A DNA stretch of 64,000 nucleotides from Roseiarcus sp963717215 (GTDB lineage: Bacteria; Pseudomonadota; Alphaproteobacteria; Rhizobiales; Beijerinckiaceae), in NCBI GenBank assembly GCA_963717215.1, contig CAVQVS010000011.1, positions 28,839 through 92,838 on the forward strand. The letters are read 5' to 3'. A program made the position numbers and the translations under genes. The notes under the pieces are model-generated. The model saw only the letters and a program-made list of their open reading frames with translations, did no database searches and was not told the origin of the DNA. Every line of letters starts with the position of its first letter. Positions within the stretch are counted from its first letter, which is position 1. Positions 8,610 to 17,740 of this stretch are shown piece after piece.

Positions 8610-9023
8610 TTGTCGACAATTGACAGCATACGCGAAGATTTTGCCTCCCTCGACGATTGGGAGGATCGATATCGTTATGTCCTTGAATTGGGTCATTCGC
8701 TCGAGCCGTTGAGCGCGGAGGCTCACAACGACGTCAACAAAGTTCGGGGCTGCGTGAGCCAGGTGTGGCTGGAACGCGAGCCGAGGACGAACGCGGAAGG
8801 CGGAAGCGTCTTACATTACCGCGGCGACAGCGACTCTCATCTTGTGCGGGGCCTGATCGCCATTACGATCGCGCTCTTTTCCGACCGCACGCCCGAGCAG
8901 ATCCTCGCCGTGGATGCGAACGCCGCCTTTCGCGAACTGGGTCTGGAGCAACACCTGACGCCCCAGCGGTCAAATGGCGTGCGCTCTATGGTCGATCGCA
9001 TCCGGAAGGACGCGGCGGGCTGA
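8610..9023 (+). CDS. sufE: SufE-family cysteine desulfurase activator
   Basis: A 137-residue sulfur-acceptor protein that takes sulfane sulfur from the SufS desulfurase and passes it to the SufBCD scaffold in Fe-S cluster assembly. The family start IREDFASLDDWEDRYRYVLELG is present apart from local variation. The sulfur-accepting Cys is in NKVRGCVSQVW near residue 50, and the C-terminal LTPQRSNGVRSMVDRIR is typical. Family alignment favours the TTG at 8610; no ATG is available nearby and the Shine-Dalgarno is weak. The rest of the suf operon is not in the window, which is common in Rhizobiales where sufE is often separate. Confidence 0.93.
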   Translation: MSTIDSIREDFASLDDWEDRYRYVLELGHSLEPLSAEAHNDVNKVRGCVSQVWLEREPRTNAEGGSVLHYRGDSDSHLVRGLIAITIALFSDRTPEQILAVDANAAFRELGLEQHLTPQRSNGVRSMVDRIRKDAAG

Positions 9024-9256
9024 AGCTGGGGCTGCTTTGCCAGCCCTATTGTGCGCTCGTTAATTCCGCCCGCCCCAGCGCAAACGGCTGATCAACGGGA
9101 CGCGGCCGTTCCGCCGCCTCAAGAGGCGGGCTTGCCCTTACGTCTTGGTGCGCACCCAGATCATGAGACGGAGCAAGCCGCCGCAACGGTCAACAATTCC
9201 TTAATCCCATTGGTCGATAATGGAATAAACGCTTCGTTAGCCGCGGATGTTGATCG

Positions 9257-10117
9257 ATGAATGAATTCGGGAATTCAAGCGCCAGCAACGCGCTGCCGCC
9301 GTCCAGTTCGTCGCGCGACCTCATTGTCGTGGAAGATCGTGCGGAAGCCAAACCGGCGGCTGAGCCGCGACCCGCGACCGCGCACAGGCTTCCCCTTTCC
9401 CGATTCCATTTCGCCGCCGCGGCGGCGCTTGCGGTCGTTGTCGCCGTCGCGGGGGCGTTGTTTCTGGAGGACCGGCAGCAGGCCAAGGCGCTCGCGGAAC
9501 AGGCGAGCGAAAACGAGTCTCTGGTTCACACCATCAAGTCGCTGAAGGTCCGCCTCGACGCAATCGACAGCACGATGTCGAATGCTGGCTTGACCGATTT
9601 GCGGCAGTCGGTCGGCGAGATCAGGTCAAACCTGGCTTCGACGCGAGACGTTAGCGGGGCTTTGGCGCAACTCTCCCAACGCGTCGACAAGCTGGACCAT
9701 GAAGCGAGCGTCAAGGTCGAAAAACTCACCGAACGCATCGATCACGAAACGAATGCTTTGACGACCGGCCTTTCGACTCGCATCGATAAGCTCGAGCAGA
9801 AGATTGCTGCGCCGCTCCCAGCGCCTTCGCCTGTCGCGCAGGCGAAACCGCCTCTCGCTCGTCCGAAGTTCGACAATGTTTCGATGGACAAGACGAGTTC
9901 GATCGAACGGTCAAAGCCTCTTTTGCGCGGGTTTGTGGTGCTGGACGCTCGTGACGACGTTGCGCTGGTCGGCGGGCGTTACGGCGAGCGGGAAGTCCGT
10001 CAGGGCGACTTTCTCCCCGGCGCGGGGCGGGTCGAGCGTATTGAGCTCGGTGGCGCCGGATGGGTTGTCACGACCAGCACTGGTCTTATCGCCTCCGCCG
10101 ATTTTCCTCGCTATTGA
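9257..10117 (+). CDS. Hypothetical coiled-coil membrane protein
   Basis: A 286-residue protein I do not recognise. The N-terminal 45 residues are polar and probably cytoplasmic. One transmembrane helix follows at about 51-71 (FHFAAAAALAVVVAVAGALF). A long coiled-coil region at about 75-180 is rich in heptad-like LSQRVDKLDHE and KLTERIDHETN segments. A short C-terminal domain (LLRGFVVLDARDDVALVGG, EREVRQGDFLPGAGRVERI) looks like a small beta fold. It lies 200 bases before fabA on the same strand. Similar single-pass coiled-coil proteins are common in Rhizobiales but I cannot assign a function. Confidence 0.75.
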   Translation: MNEFGNSSASNALPPSSSSRDLIVVEDRAEAKPAAEPRPATAHRLPLSRFHFAAAAALAVVVAVAGALFLEDRQQAKALAEQASENESLVHTIKSLKVRLDAIDSTMSNAGLTDLRQSVGEIRSNLASTRDVSGALAQLSQRVDKLDHEASVKVEKLTERIDHETNALTTGLSTRIDKLEQKIAAPLPAPSPVAQAKPPLARPKFDNVSMDKTSSIERSKPLLRGFVVLDARDDVALVGGRYGEREVRQGDFLPGAGRVERIELGGAGWVVTTSTGLIASADFPRY

Positions 10118-10319
10118 GGGCGCCCATCGCGGCGGTTGCCCCACGGCCGGTCGTGTTTGTTTTACGCGGTCCGGCCTCATCCCAGGCGACAAGACGCCAG
10201 GCGCCGCCGGGACGTTAACCTAAGCACAACGGGGAGCGCTTTCGATAAGAGGGCGTGTGTGTTACCACGCCGGTTTGAGGCTCCGCGCTGGCGCGCGGTC
10301 CCAGGGACAGACCGCGCGC

Positions 10320-10844
10320 ATGGCCGAACGGCGTACCAGTTTCGATTATCTGGATCTCATCACCTGCGGTCGCGGCGACATGTTCGGGCCGGGCAACGCC
10401 CAACTGCCTTTGCCGCCGATGCTGATGTTCGATCGGATCAGCGCGATTTCCGAAACTGGAGGGGCCAACGGCAAGGGCGGCGTTCGGGCGGAGCTCGACG
10501 TCAAGCCGGACCTCTGGTTTTTCGGCTGCCATTTCAAGAATGATCCGGTGATGCCGGGCTGTCTCGGCCTTGACGCTCTTTGGCAATTGACCGGGTTCTT
10601 CCTCGGTTGGCTTGGTCTGCCCGGACGGGGTCGCGCGCTTGGCGTCGGCGAGGTGAAGTTCGCCGACCAGGTGCTGCCGACGGTGAAGAAGGTCGTCTAT
10701 GGCGTGGACATGAAGCGTGTCTTCAAGGGCAAGCTGGTCCTCGGCGTTTCTGACGGGTGGCTCGAGGGCGATGGCAAACGAATTTATGAGGTCAAGGACC
10801 TCCGCGTCGGCTTGTTCAGCCCTGCGCCAGCAGTTCCGACTTAA
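10320..10844 (+). CDS. fabA: 3-hydroxyacyl-[ACP] dehydratase/isomerase FabA
   Basis: A 174-residue bifunctional dehydratase/isomerase that makes trans-2- and cis-3-decenoyl-ACP, the branch point to unsaturated fatty acids. The catalytic His is in WFFGCHFKNDPVMPGCLGLDA, with the Asp of GLDALWQLTGFFLGW 14 residues later, as in the family. The ATG at 10320 gives the usual FabA length; the frame is open to 10257 but that extension has no family support. It is followed by fabB (39 bases) and fabI, a standard alphaproteobacterial cluster. Confidence 0.97.
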   Translation: MAERRTSFDYLDLITCGRGDMFGPGNAQLPLPPMLMFDRISAISETGGANGKGGVRAELDVKPDLWFFGCHFKNDPVMPGCLGLDALWQLTGFFLGWLGLPGRGRALGVGEVKFADQVLPTVKKVVYGVDMKRVFKGKLVLGVSDGWLEGDGKRIYEVKDLRVGLFSPAPAVPT

Positions 10845-10883
10845 CCTCTCGGATCCTGGCTGATCGGCGGTGGAGACAAGAGA

Positions 10884-12107
10884 ATGAGGCGTGTCGTTGT
10901 CACCGGCATGGGCATCGTTTCCTCAATCGGAAGCAACACGCAGGAAGTGACCGCCAGCCTCCACGCCGGCAGGTCGGGAATCACGCACGCGGATCGACTT
11001 GCCGAGCTTGGCTTTCGCTCGCACGTCCATGGCGCGCCAACGGTTCGCGCCGAAGAGATGATCGATCGCAGGGCGATGCGGTTCCACGGCGGCGGAACGG
11101 CCTGGAACCATGTCGCGATGGATCAGGCGATCGTGGACAGCGGTCTTGCGCCCGATGAGGTCTCCAATGAGCGGACCGGCCTCATCATGGGTTCGGGCGG
11201 TCCCTCGACACGCGCCATCGTCGAGGCTGCAGACACCGCCCGCACCAAGGGCCCCAAGCGCGTCGGCCCGTTCGCGGTGCCGAAATCCATGTCCTCGACA
11301 GCGTCGGCGACCCTGTCGACCTGGTTCAAGATCAAGGGCGTCAGCTATTCCATCTCCTCGGCATGCGCCACATCCAATCACTGCATCGGCGCGGCTTACG
11401 AGCAAATCCTGGGCGGTCGGCAGGATGTGATGTTTGGCGGAGGATGCGAAGAACTCGATTGGACGTTGTCGGTGATGTTCGATGCGATGGGCGCGCTCTC
11501 GTCCGCCTACAACGACACGCCGGCGCGCGCATCCCGCGCCTACGACAAAAATCGGGACGGCTTTGTCATCTCGGCCGGCGCCGGCGTGCTGGTGCTCGAG
11601 GAATACGAGCGGGCCAAGGCGCGAAGCGCGAGGATTTACGGCGAAATCATCGGTTATGGCGCGACCTCGGACGGGCACGACATGGTTGCGCCTTCCGGCG
11701 AGGGCGCGGCCCGGTGCATGCGCCAGGCCCTCAACGGGGTGAAGGTTCCGATCGACTACATCAATCCCCATGCGACTTCGACCCCGATTGGCGATCTCAA
11801 GGAGATCGAGGCTTTGCGCGAGGTCTTTGGCTCAGGCGACAAATGTCCGCCGATCTCGGCGACCAAGTCCCTGACCGGACATTCCCAGGGCGCGACCGGC
11901 GCGCACGAGGCGATCTATTCTTTGCTGATGATGCAGAACGGCTTCATTTGTGAGAGCGCGCATATCGATGAGATCGACCCTGCGTTCGCGGACATGCCGA
12001 TCGTGCGCGCCCGCCGGGACAACGTAAAATTGAGGGCGGCGCTTTCGAACTCGTTCGGTTTTGGCGGGACGAACGCAACGCTCGTGTTCAAGCACGTCGA
12101 CGCCTGA
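10884..12107 (+). CDS. fabB: Beta-ketoacyl-ACP synthase I FabB
   Basis: A 407-residue condensing enzyme that elongates the cis-3-decenoyl product of FabA. The catalytic triad is visible: Cys in SISSACATSNHCIG, His in INPHATSTPIGD and His in LTGHSQGATGAHEA. A GGAGACAAGAG ribosome site precedes the ATG at 10884. The length is normal and the frame is unbroken. Pairing with fabA is diagnostic for FabB rather than FabF. Confidence 0.97.
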   Translation: MRRVVVTGMGIVSSIGSNTQEVTASLHAGRSGITHADRLAELGFRSHVHGAPTVRAEEMIDRRAMRFHGGGTAWNHVAMDQAIVDSGLAPDEVSNERTGLIMGSGGPSTRAIVEAADTARTKGPKRVGPFAVPKSMSSTASATLSTWFKIKGVSYSISSACATSNHCIGAAYEQILGGRQDVMFGGGCEELDWTLSVMFDAMGALSSAYNDTPARASRAYDKNRDGFVISAGAGVLVLEEYERAKARSARIYGEIIGYGATSDGHDMVAPSGEGAARCMRQALNGVKVPIDYINPHATSTPIGDLKEIEALREVFGSGDKCPPISATKSLTGHSQGATGAHEAIYSLLMMQNGFICESAHIDEIDPAFADMPIVRARRDNVKLRAALSNSFGFGGTNATLVFKHVDA

Positions 12108-12161
12108 ACACCCCTGCCATCGCCCACGAACTCCCAGAAAAACCGGTCACGAGCGCGCCCC

Positions 12162-12963
12162 ATGAGATCTGGCTTGATGAGCGGCAAACGCGGCCTGATC
12201 ATGGGCGTCGCGAATGACCACTCGATCGCCTGGGGCATCGCCAAGGCCTTGGCCGACGAAGGCGCGGAGCTCGCTTTCACCTACCAGAACGACGCGCTCG
12301 GCAAACGGGTCGCGCCCTTGGCCGGAGAGCTCGGCGCAGGCGGACCACGTTTACCGCTGCGACGTCGAGGACCTGAGTTCCGTCGACGCCATGTTCTCCG
12401 AGCTCACGACGGCCTGGAACACGCTCGACTTCCTGGTCCATTGCATAGGCTTCTCCGACCGCAATGAGCTGAGAGGCCGATACGCCGAAACGACCCGAGA
12501 GAACTTCACCCGGACGATGGTCATTTCAGCGTTTTCGTTCACGGAGGTCGCAAAACGCGCCGCTACGCTCATGCCTTCGGGCGGGGCGATGCTGACCCTC
12601 ACCTTTGGCGGTTCGACGCGCGTCGTGCCCAACTACAATGTCATGGGCGTCGCCAAGGCTGCGCTCGAGGCAAGCGTGCGCTACCTGGCCGCGGACTATG
12701 GCCCCGACAACATTCGCATCAACGCGATCTCCGCCGGACCCGTCCGGACTTTGGCCGGCGCCGGAATCGCCGACGCACGCTTCATGTTCAACTTTCAGCG
12801 CGACCATTCGCCGCTCCGACGCACTGTCACCATCGAAAATATCGGCGGGACGGCCATCTATCTGCTCTCCGGCCTGTCGGAAGGGGTGACGGGCGAGGTT
12901 CACTTCGTCGATGCGGGCTACAACATCGTCTCCATGCCCCGCCCGAGCGAAATCAACAATTGA
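12162..12963 (+). CDS. fabI: Enoyl-[ACP] reductase FabI (frameshift near 12340)
   Basis: NADH-dependent enoyl-ACP reductase of fatty acid elongation, about 266 residues after reconstruction. The N-terminal frame carries the nucleotide-binding start GKRGLIMGVANDHSIAWGIA and continues to about 12340. The frame must then move by +1 to read ADHVYRCDVEDLSS, DFLVHCIGFSDRNEL, the catalytic Tyr and Lys of NYNVMGVAKAALE, and RTLAGAGIADARFMF through the stop at 12963. Removing one base within 12335-12343 restores one continuous FabI. As drawn the gene is broken, but both halves are well conserved, so I read this as a sequence error. It is third in fabA-fabB-fabI. Confidence 0.93.
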
Positions 12964-13038
12964 CGTTTGATATTCCGTCTGCCTTTTAGCGCCGTGGTTG
13001 CTTTTTACGCATTTTGGCGCAGCCTTTAGACTTCTCCC

Positions 13039-14319
13039 GTGCGGCTCAAGCCGATGGCCACAATCCGCCGACCATGCAGTTCGTTTCGCGCCGCCGCCTC
13101 GATCCTGGCGCACGCCTTCGTTGTCACGCTGGGACTGTCAGGCGCCGCGTTTTCGGCCGTCGCCGCGACCCCTAACAAAACGATCGGCTCACCACAGGCT
13201 GCGTTCCGTGGATTTATCGAAACCCTTTGGCGGCCGGCTGAAGCCCGCGGCGTCTCCCGGGCAACGTTCGACAGCGCATTCGCCGGCGTCACCTTCGATC
13301 CCACGGTCGTGGCGAGCGCGGGATCTCAGCCGGAGTTCGTGCGTCCCATTTGGGACTACGTCGCGAGCGCCGTATCGGCGGACCGCATTCAGCGGGGCCG
13401 CGACAAGGCGCGCTCCGAAGCCCTCTGGCTTGCGCGCGCAAGGGATCTTTACGGCGTCGACGATTCGGTGATCCTGGGCGTCTGGGGACTGGAGACTGAT
13501 TTCGGCGGTTTTGCCGGCTCGAGCAGCATCGTTCGCTCGCTCGCCAGCCTCGCCTACATTCACTTTCAGGGCGACTATTTCCGTGACGAGCTGCTTTCGG
13601 CGCTGGTCATCCTCGAAGAGGGCGACATTGCGCCTTCGCTCATGCGCGGCTCGTGGGCAGGCGCGATGGGACAGACACAGTTCATGCCGTCGAGCTATTT
13701 AAGCTATGCGGTGGCGTTTCAACGGCATGACCGACGCGACATCTGGACGAGTGAAGCTGACGCGATCGGCTCAACCGCGAATTATCTGGCCAAACATGGC
13801 TGGAGCAAAGACCTGCCCTGGGGCTTCGAGGTTCGTTTGCCGGCCAAATTCGCATTGAACGGCGTTAATTCCTCATCGCCGGCCCCGTTCTCGTCCTTTG
13901 CGGCCCGTGGCGTGGCCAAGGCCGACGGTTCGCCGTTGCCGGCATCGGGCGATGGACGGCTATTGATCCTCGCTGGTCTCAATGGGCCCGTGTTTCTCGT
14001 CACAACCAACTTCGACGCCATCAAGACCTACAACAATTCAACGGCCTATGCGCTTTCCGTCGGTTTGCTAGGCGACGCCGTGTCGGGCCGCCCGGGTCTC
14101 GCCGTGCAATGGCCAACCCGCGATCACCCCTTGACGACGCCGCAAATTCAGAAACTGCAAACGAAACTGCAAGCAATGGGCTACGACGTCGGCAAGATCG
14201 ACGGAAAAATCGGCGATACGCTCCGTTCCGCCGTCTCCCTCTACCAGGAACGCAACGGCCTGCCGCCCGACGGCTATGCCAACCAGGCGCTATTCAGTCG
14301 CGTTACCGCTCCGCGATGA
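13039..14319 (+). CDS. Lytic murein transglycosylase (MltB-like) with peptidoglycan-binding domain
   Basis: A protein of about 426 residues that cleaves peptidoglycan to 1,6-anhydro products in the periplasm. A hydrophobic signal region covers residues 18-45 (AASILAHAFVVTLGLSGAAF). The MltB-type catalytic domain holds the Glu of LGVWGLETDFGGF, with RGSWAGAMGQTQFMPSSYLSYA and SANYLAKHGW-like segments (here STANYLAKHGW). A C-terminal PG_binding_1 domain follows (TTPQIQKLQTKLQAMGYDVG). A GTG at 13039 opens the frame; an ATG five codons later is equally possible. It stands alone between fabI and secB. Confidence 0.92.
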   Translation: MRLKPMATIRRPCSSFRAAASILAHAFVVTLGLSGAAFSAVAATPNKTIGSPQAAFRGFIETLWRPAEARGVSRATFDSAFAGVTFDPTVVASAGSQPEFVRPIWDYVASAVSADRIQRGRDKARSEALWLARARDLYGVDDSVILGVWGLETDFGGFAGSSSIVRSLASLAYIHFQGDYFRDELLSALVILEEGDIAPSLMRGSWAGAMGQTQFMPSSYLSYAVAFQRHDRRDIWTSEADAIGSTANYLAKHGWSKDLPWGFEVRLPAKFALNGVNSSSPAPFSSFAARGVAKADGSPLPASGDGRLLILAGLNGPVFLVTTNFDAIKTYNNSTAYALSVGLLGDAVSGRPGLAVQWPTRDHPLTTPQIQKLQTKLQAMGYDVGKIDGKIGDTLRSAVSLYQERNGLPPDGYANQALFSRVTAPR

Positions 14320-14437
14320 TTGGCCCCGTGCGCGCTTGTTTGGATAGCAGCGCCATGCTAGGCGACCCGGCCCGGGTTTGGGTCGCCTGAACGCTCGCAA
14401 AAGGGCGTTTGGTGTTGTGTTTGAGGAGCTTTTGACG

Positions 14438-14923
14438 ATGGCTGAACAGAACGGCAATGGCGCTGAAACGCCGCCGGCCGGTCCGAAATTTTCGGTTCTC
14501 GCCCAATATACGAAGGATTTTTCCTTCGAAAATCCCAATGCTCCCCGCACCTTGGGCCCGCAGCAAACGCAGCCGAACATCTCGATACAGATCAACGTCA
14601 ACGCGCGGCAGCTCGCCGCGACCGACTACGAGGTCAGCCTTATGCTCGAAGGCGGCGCCGGCCAGGGCGCCGACACGATGTTCAAGTTCGAGCTCAACTA
14701 CGCGGGCGTATTCCGGGTGGAGAACTTTCCCGCCGAGCAGATTCAGCCGGTGGTCATGATCGAGGGCCCGCGAATCCTGTTCCCGTTCGCGCGGCAAATC
14801 GTTGCGGACGCGGTGCGTGGCGGCTCCTATCCGCCGCTCTTTATCGACCCGATCGACTTTCAGGCGCTTTATCTGCAGCGACTGGCGGCGGCCGGCGGCC
14901 AATTGCAGCAACAGACCGCCTGA
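14438..14923 (+). CDS. secB: Protein-export chaperone SecB
   Basis: A 161-residue cytosolic chaperone that holds precursor proteins unfolded and delivers them to SecA. Family features are FSVLAQYTKDFSFENPNAP near the start, the IQINVNARQL strand, and the C-terminal NFPAEQIQPVVMIEGPRILFPFARQ followed by GGSYPPLFIDPIDF (quoted as separate segments). The ATG at 14438 has GAGGAG nine bases upstream, which rules out the longer frame from 14378. It converges with dnaQ and belongs to the conserved secB-dnaQ-coaE-aroE neighbourhood of alphaproteobacteria. Confidence 0.97.
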   Translation: MAEQNGNGAETPPAGPKFSVLAQYTKDFSFENPNAPRTLGPQQTQPNISIQINVNARQLAATDYEVSLMLEGGAGQGADTMFKFELNYAGVFRVENFPAEQIQPVVMIEGPRILFPFARQIVADAVRGGSYPPLFIDPIDFQALYLQRLAAAGGQLQQQTA

Positions 14924-14941
14924 TCTTTCGCGTCAACGAAG

Positions 14942-15644
14942 TCACGCCGGCTGAGGCAGATAACGAAACCAGACCGCTTCGCGGCCGAGGCCTTCAATAT
15001 AGCGAGTGTGGTCTTTCTCTTCGGCGTCCTCGATCAGAGGGACCCTCAGAGGCCGCGGACTTGAGTAGGGGGCGGCCACGACGATTTGCACGCCGGCTTC
15101 TCCCAGCGCGTCGCCCAACAGGAGCGACCGCTGACGCCCTCCCGATAGCTCGCAATAGACCTCGACCAGGATCTCTGCGTCCAGGAGCGCGCCGTGGCGA
15201 ATTCGCCGCGTGCGGTCGATGCGGTAGCGATCGCAAAGGGCGTCGAGGCTGGCCGGGGCGCCCGGGTGTTTCTTGCGCGCGAGCGCCAGCGTGTCGACCA
15301 CGCGATCCATAGTGATCGTGGGCCGCCCGAGCCTCGTCAGCTCCGCATTCATGAAGCGCACGTCAAACTCGGCATTGTGGATGACGAGCTTCGAGTCGCC
15401 GATGAACGCGAGAAAATCGTCGACGATGCTCGGCGAAGACCGGCTTGTCCATGAGAGCGGCCGAGCTATGTCCGTGGACGCGCACGGCGTCCTGCGGGAC
15501 GTCGCGCTCCGGATTGATGAGCGTGTGAAAGACCTTGCCCGTCAGGCTTTGGTGCACGATCTCCACTGCGCCAATCTCCAGCACCCGATGTCCGTCTGCT
15601 GGATCGAGTCCTGTCGTTTCCGTGTCGAGCACGATTTCACGCAT
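14942..15644 (-). CDS. dnaQ: DNA polymerase III epsilon subunit DnaQ (frameshift near 15428)
   Basis: The 3'-5' proofreading exonuclease of the replicase, about 233 residues after repair. The ATG at 15644 begins MREIVLDTETTGLDPADG, the ExoI motif with the catalytic Asp and Glu. Around 15428 the frame must shift to reach VDDFLAFIGDSKLVIHNAEFD (ExoII region). It then continues MRFMNAELTRLGRP through RTRRIRHGALLDAEILVEVY (ExoIII, HxxxxxD) to the stop at 14942. A single extra base between GAG and ATC codons explains it. The start overlaps the coaE stop by 8 bases. As drawn the gene is broken in two frames. Confidence 0.92.
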
Positions 15645-16245
15645 GGCCGGTTCGACCTCCGGCCAGCGCCGCTGTCGAGCGCATGAATTGGGCAACGATG
15701 GCGCGCGTCCTCTCGAGCGTTCCGCCTGTCTCGATGATGAAGTGAGCCCGGCGCCTTTTATCGGCATCCGATGTTTGGCGGGAAAGAATGGCCTCGAGTT
15801 TGGCGTCGGTCATGCCCGTGCGCGCCAACGCGCGCGCGCGCTGGACAGAGGCCGGCGCGCTGACCACGATCACGAGGTCAACCTGGGCTTCCCCGCCCGT
15901 CTCGAACAACAACGGCACATCAACAATAACGAGGCGACGGCCCGCGGACGCGGCCCTCTCAACGAAGCGAGCGCGCGCTTGAGCCACCGCCGGATGCACG
16001 AGCCCTTCAAGGCGCTTCAATGCCTCTGCGTCACCGAGCACTTGCGAGCCCAGTCGCTCGCGATCAACTTGGCCTGACACCATGACGCCTGGAAACGCCG
16101 CCTCGATCGCTTTCGCCCCGTCCCCGGCGTAGAGGGCGCGGACGGCCTCGTCAGAATCGAATACAGGGACGCCAAGCTTGGCGAACATGCTGGCGACGGT
16201 CGATTTCCCCATCGCGATCGAGCCGGTCAGGCCAATGACGATCAC
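15637..16245 (-). CDS. coaE: Dephospho-CoA kinase
   Basis: A 202-residue kinase that phosphorylates dephospho-CoA at the 3'-hydroxyl, the last step of CoA synthesis. The P-loop is at the N-terminus (IGLTGSIAMGKSTV), followed by GVPVFDSDEAVRALY with the substrate-binding Asp and by VIVDVPLLFETGGE. It starts with GTG at 16245, overlapping the aroE stop by 4 bases, and its end overlaps the dnaQ start. The run ppsR-maf-aroE-coaE-dnaQ is translationally coupled throughout. Confidence 0.96.
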   Translation of the reverse strand: MIVIGLTGSIAMGKSTVASMFAKLGVPVFDSDEAVRALYAGDGAKAIEAAFPGVMVSGQVDRERLGSQVLGDAEALKRLEGLVHPAVAQARARFVERAASAGRRLVIVDVPLLFETGGEAQVDLVIVVSAPASVQRARALARTGMTDAKLEAILSRQTSDADKRRRAHFIIETGGTLERTRAIVAQFMRSTAALAGGRTGHA

Positions 16246-17102
16246 CGCACGGCCTTATAGCTGGCGGTGACTTCAGCCTCGACCAAAGCGCGAAGCGCCG
16301 GCGTCACAACCGGGCGCGCGCCGAACCAGCGCGCGAAAGCGGGCGCAGCCTGGTGGAGCAGCATTCCCAGTCCCTCGGCGGCGCGCAGTCCACGCGCTCC
16401 CGCGGCTTCGATGAGCGGCGTGCGCAAGGGAACATAGACCGCGTCGGCGACCACCGCCCGCCCCGGCAGGGCGCTGACATCCAAAGTGAGCGGGGGCTGT
16501 CCGACCATCCCGAGCGAGCTCGCGTTGACGAGCAAATCCGTGTTGGGCAATTCCGTCGCCAGATCATCCCAGGCTATTGCGACTGTCGAACCGCCGAAAT
16601 GCCGGGCCAGCGTTTCCGCTCTCGACTGCGTTCGGTTGAAGACTGCAATGCGCTCGAAGCCGCGCGAGACCAGAGCGTAGATGATCCCGCGGGCCGCACC
16701 GCCGGCGCCGATGACGACGGCCACCCCCTTCCGCTCATCCCAGCCGGGCGTCGCCTCGTCCAGGTTGGCCAGAAATCCGGCGACGTCGGTATTGTCGCCC
16801 CACAGAAGTCCTTCTTCTCGCCATAACGTGTTGACCGCTCCGAGAGCCTCGGCGACATCTGTCCGGCGATCGCAAGCCCCAAAAGCGGCTTCCTTGTGAG
16901 GCGCGGTGACGTTGGCGCCAAGAAAGCCGTACCTGCCGATTTTGTCGGCGAACTGGCGAAAGTCTTCCGGTCGGACGGCATACTTGTCATAAGCGCCGGG
17001 AATGCCCAGTTCGTTCAGCCAGTAACGATGGATTGTTGGCGAGCGTGAGTGCTCAATCGGCCAGCCGACGACGCCCGCGCGCGGCGCGCTCGTTTCGATC
17101 AT
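16242..17102 (-). CDS. aroE: Shikimate dehydrogenase
   Basis: A 286-residue NADP-dependent enzyme reducing 3-dehydroshikimate to shikimate in aromatic amino acid synthesis. Substrate-site residues are in WPIEHSRSPTIHRYW and in LGANVTAPHKEAAF (catalytic Lys), with the Asp in LWGDNTDVAGF. The nucleotide site is VVIGAGGAARGI followed by VFNRTQSRAE. The ATG at 17102 overlaps the maf TGA in an ATGA, so the longer frame to 17132 is not needed. Other aromatic genes in the window are the Phe/Tyr genes at 21-24 kb. Confidence 0.96.
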   Translation of the reverse strand: MIETSAPRAGVVGWPIEHSRSPTIHRYWLNELGIPGAYDKYAVRPEDFRQFADKIGRYGFLGANVTAPHKEAAFGACDRRTDVAEALGAVNTLWREEGLLWGDNTDVAGFLANLDEATPGWDERKGVAVVIGAGGAARGIIYALVSRGFERIAVFNRTQSRAETLARHFGGSTVAIAWDDLATELPNTDLLVNASSLGMVGQPPLTLDVSALPGRAVVADAVYVPLRTPLIEAAGARGLRAAEGLGMLLHQAAPAFARWFGARPVVTPALRALVEAEVTASYKAVR

Positions 17103-17740
17103 AGCGAGATCAAATTCTCTCGGCGCAACCAAGCAAGGAGGCCCAGCATCGGCAGTCCGAGGACAACAGAATGATCGCCTTCGATATGCTCAAAGAGATG
17201 AATTCCGAGACCCTCGCCCTGATACACGCCGACCGACGACAGCACGCCGGGGCCGGCGCGTTGGAGATAACGCGAAATCTCATCCGGATCGAGTGCCCGC
17301 ATTCGCAGGTCCGCATGATCCCTGTGGACGACCAGCGCCTTCCCCGCGCGGGCGACGCAGAAGGCCGAGGTCAGGCGATGCGTCTTCCCCGACAACGCCG
17401 CCAGCGTTTGCGCGCCTTCCGCCAAATCCCGGGACTTGTGGAAGATCGCGCCTTCGAGGGTCAGCGTCTGATCGGCGCCGATGCAGTAAGCGTCCGGACG
17501 CATCGTGCTGACCGCAAGCGCCTTGGCTTCGGCCAGCTTGACCGGCAAATCTTCAAGCGACCCATCGCCGGCAAGATAGCGATCTTCGAGGCCGCGCTCG
17601 TCGACCTTCGGCGCGACGAACTCCGCTTCCAGTCCCGCCGCCGAAAACAGAGCGCGGCGGCTTTCGCTTGTGGATGCCAAGATCAGAGGTCCGGCGCCGC
17701 GCCACAGCGGCGGCCAGGCGGTCGTCTGCATCACCGTCAC
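17099..17740 (-). CDS. maf: Maf family nucleotide pyrophosphatase
   Basis: A 213-residue Maf protein that hydrolyses non-canonical or modified nucleoside triphosphates. The family start LILASTSESRRALFSAAGLE is visible in parts, with the Glu/Lys-containing VDERG, the IGADQTLTLEG core and the HKSRDLAEG segment. ADQTL rather than ADTVV suggests the YceF-like (7-methyl-GTP) branch, though this is inference. GTG at 17740 overlaps the ppsR stop as GTGA; an ATG three codons later is an alternative start. Confidence 0.92.
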   Translation of the reverse strand: MTVMQTTAWPPLWRGAGPLILASTSESRRALFSAAGLEAEFVAPKVDERGLEDRYLAGDGSLEDLPVKLAEAKALAVSTMRPDAYCIGADQTLTLEGAIFHKSRDLAEGAQTLAALSGKTHRLTSAFCVARAGKALVVHRDHADLRMRALDPDEISRYLQRAGPGVLSSVGVYQGEGLGIHLFEHIEGDHSVVLGLPMLGLLAWLRRENLISL

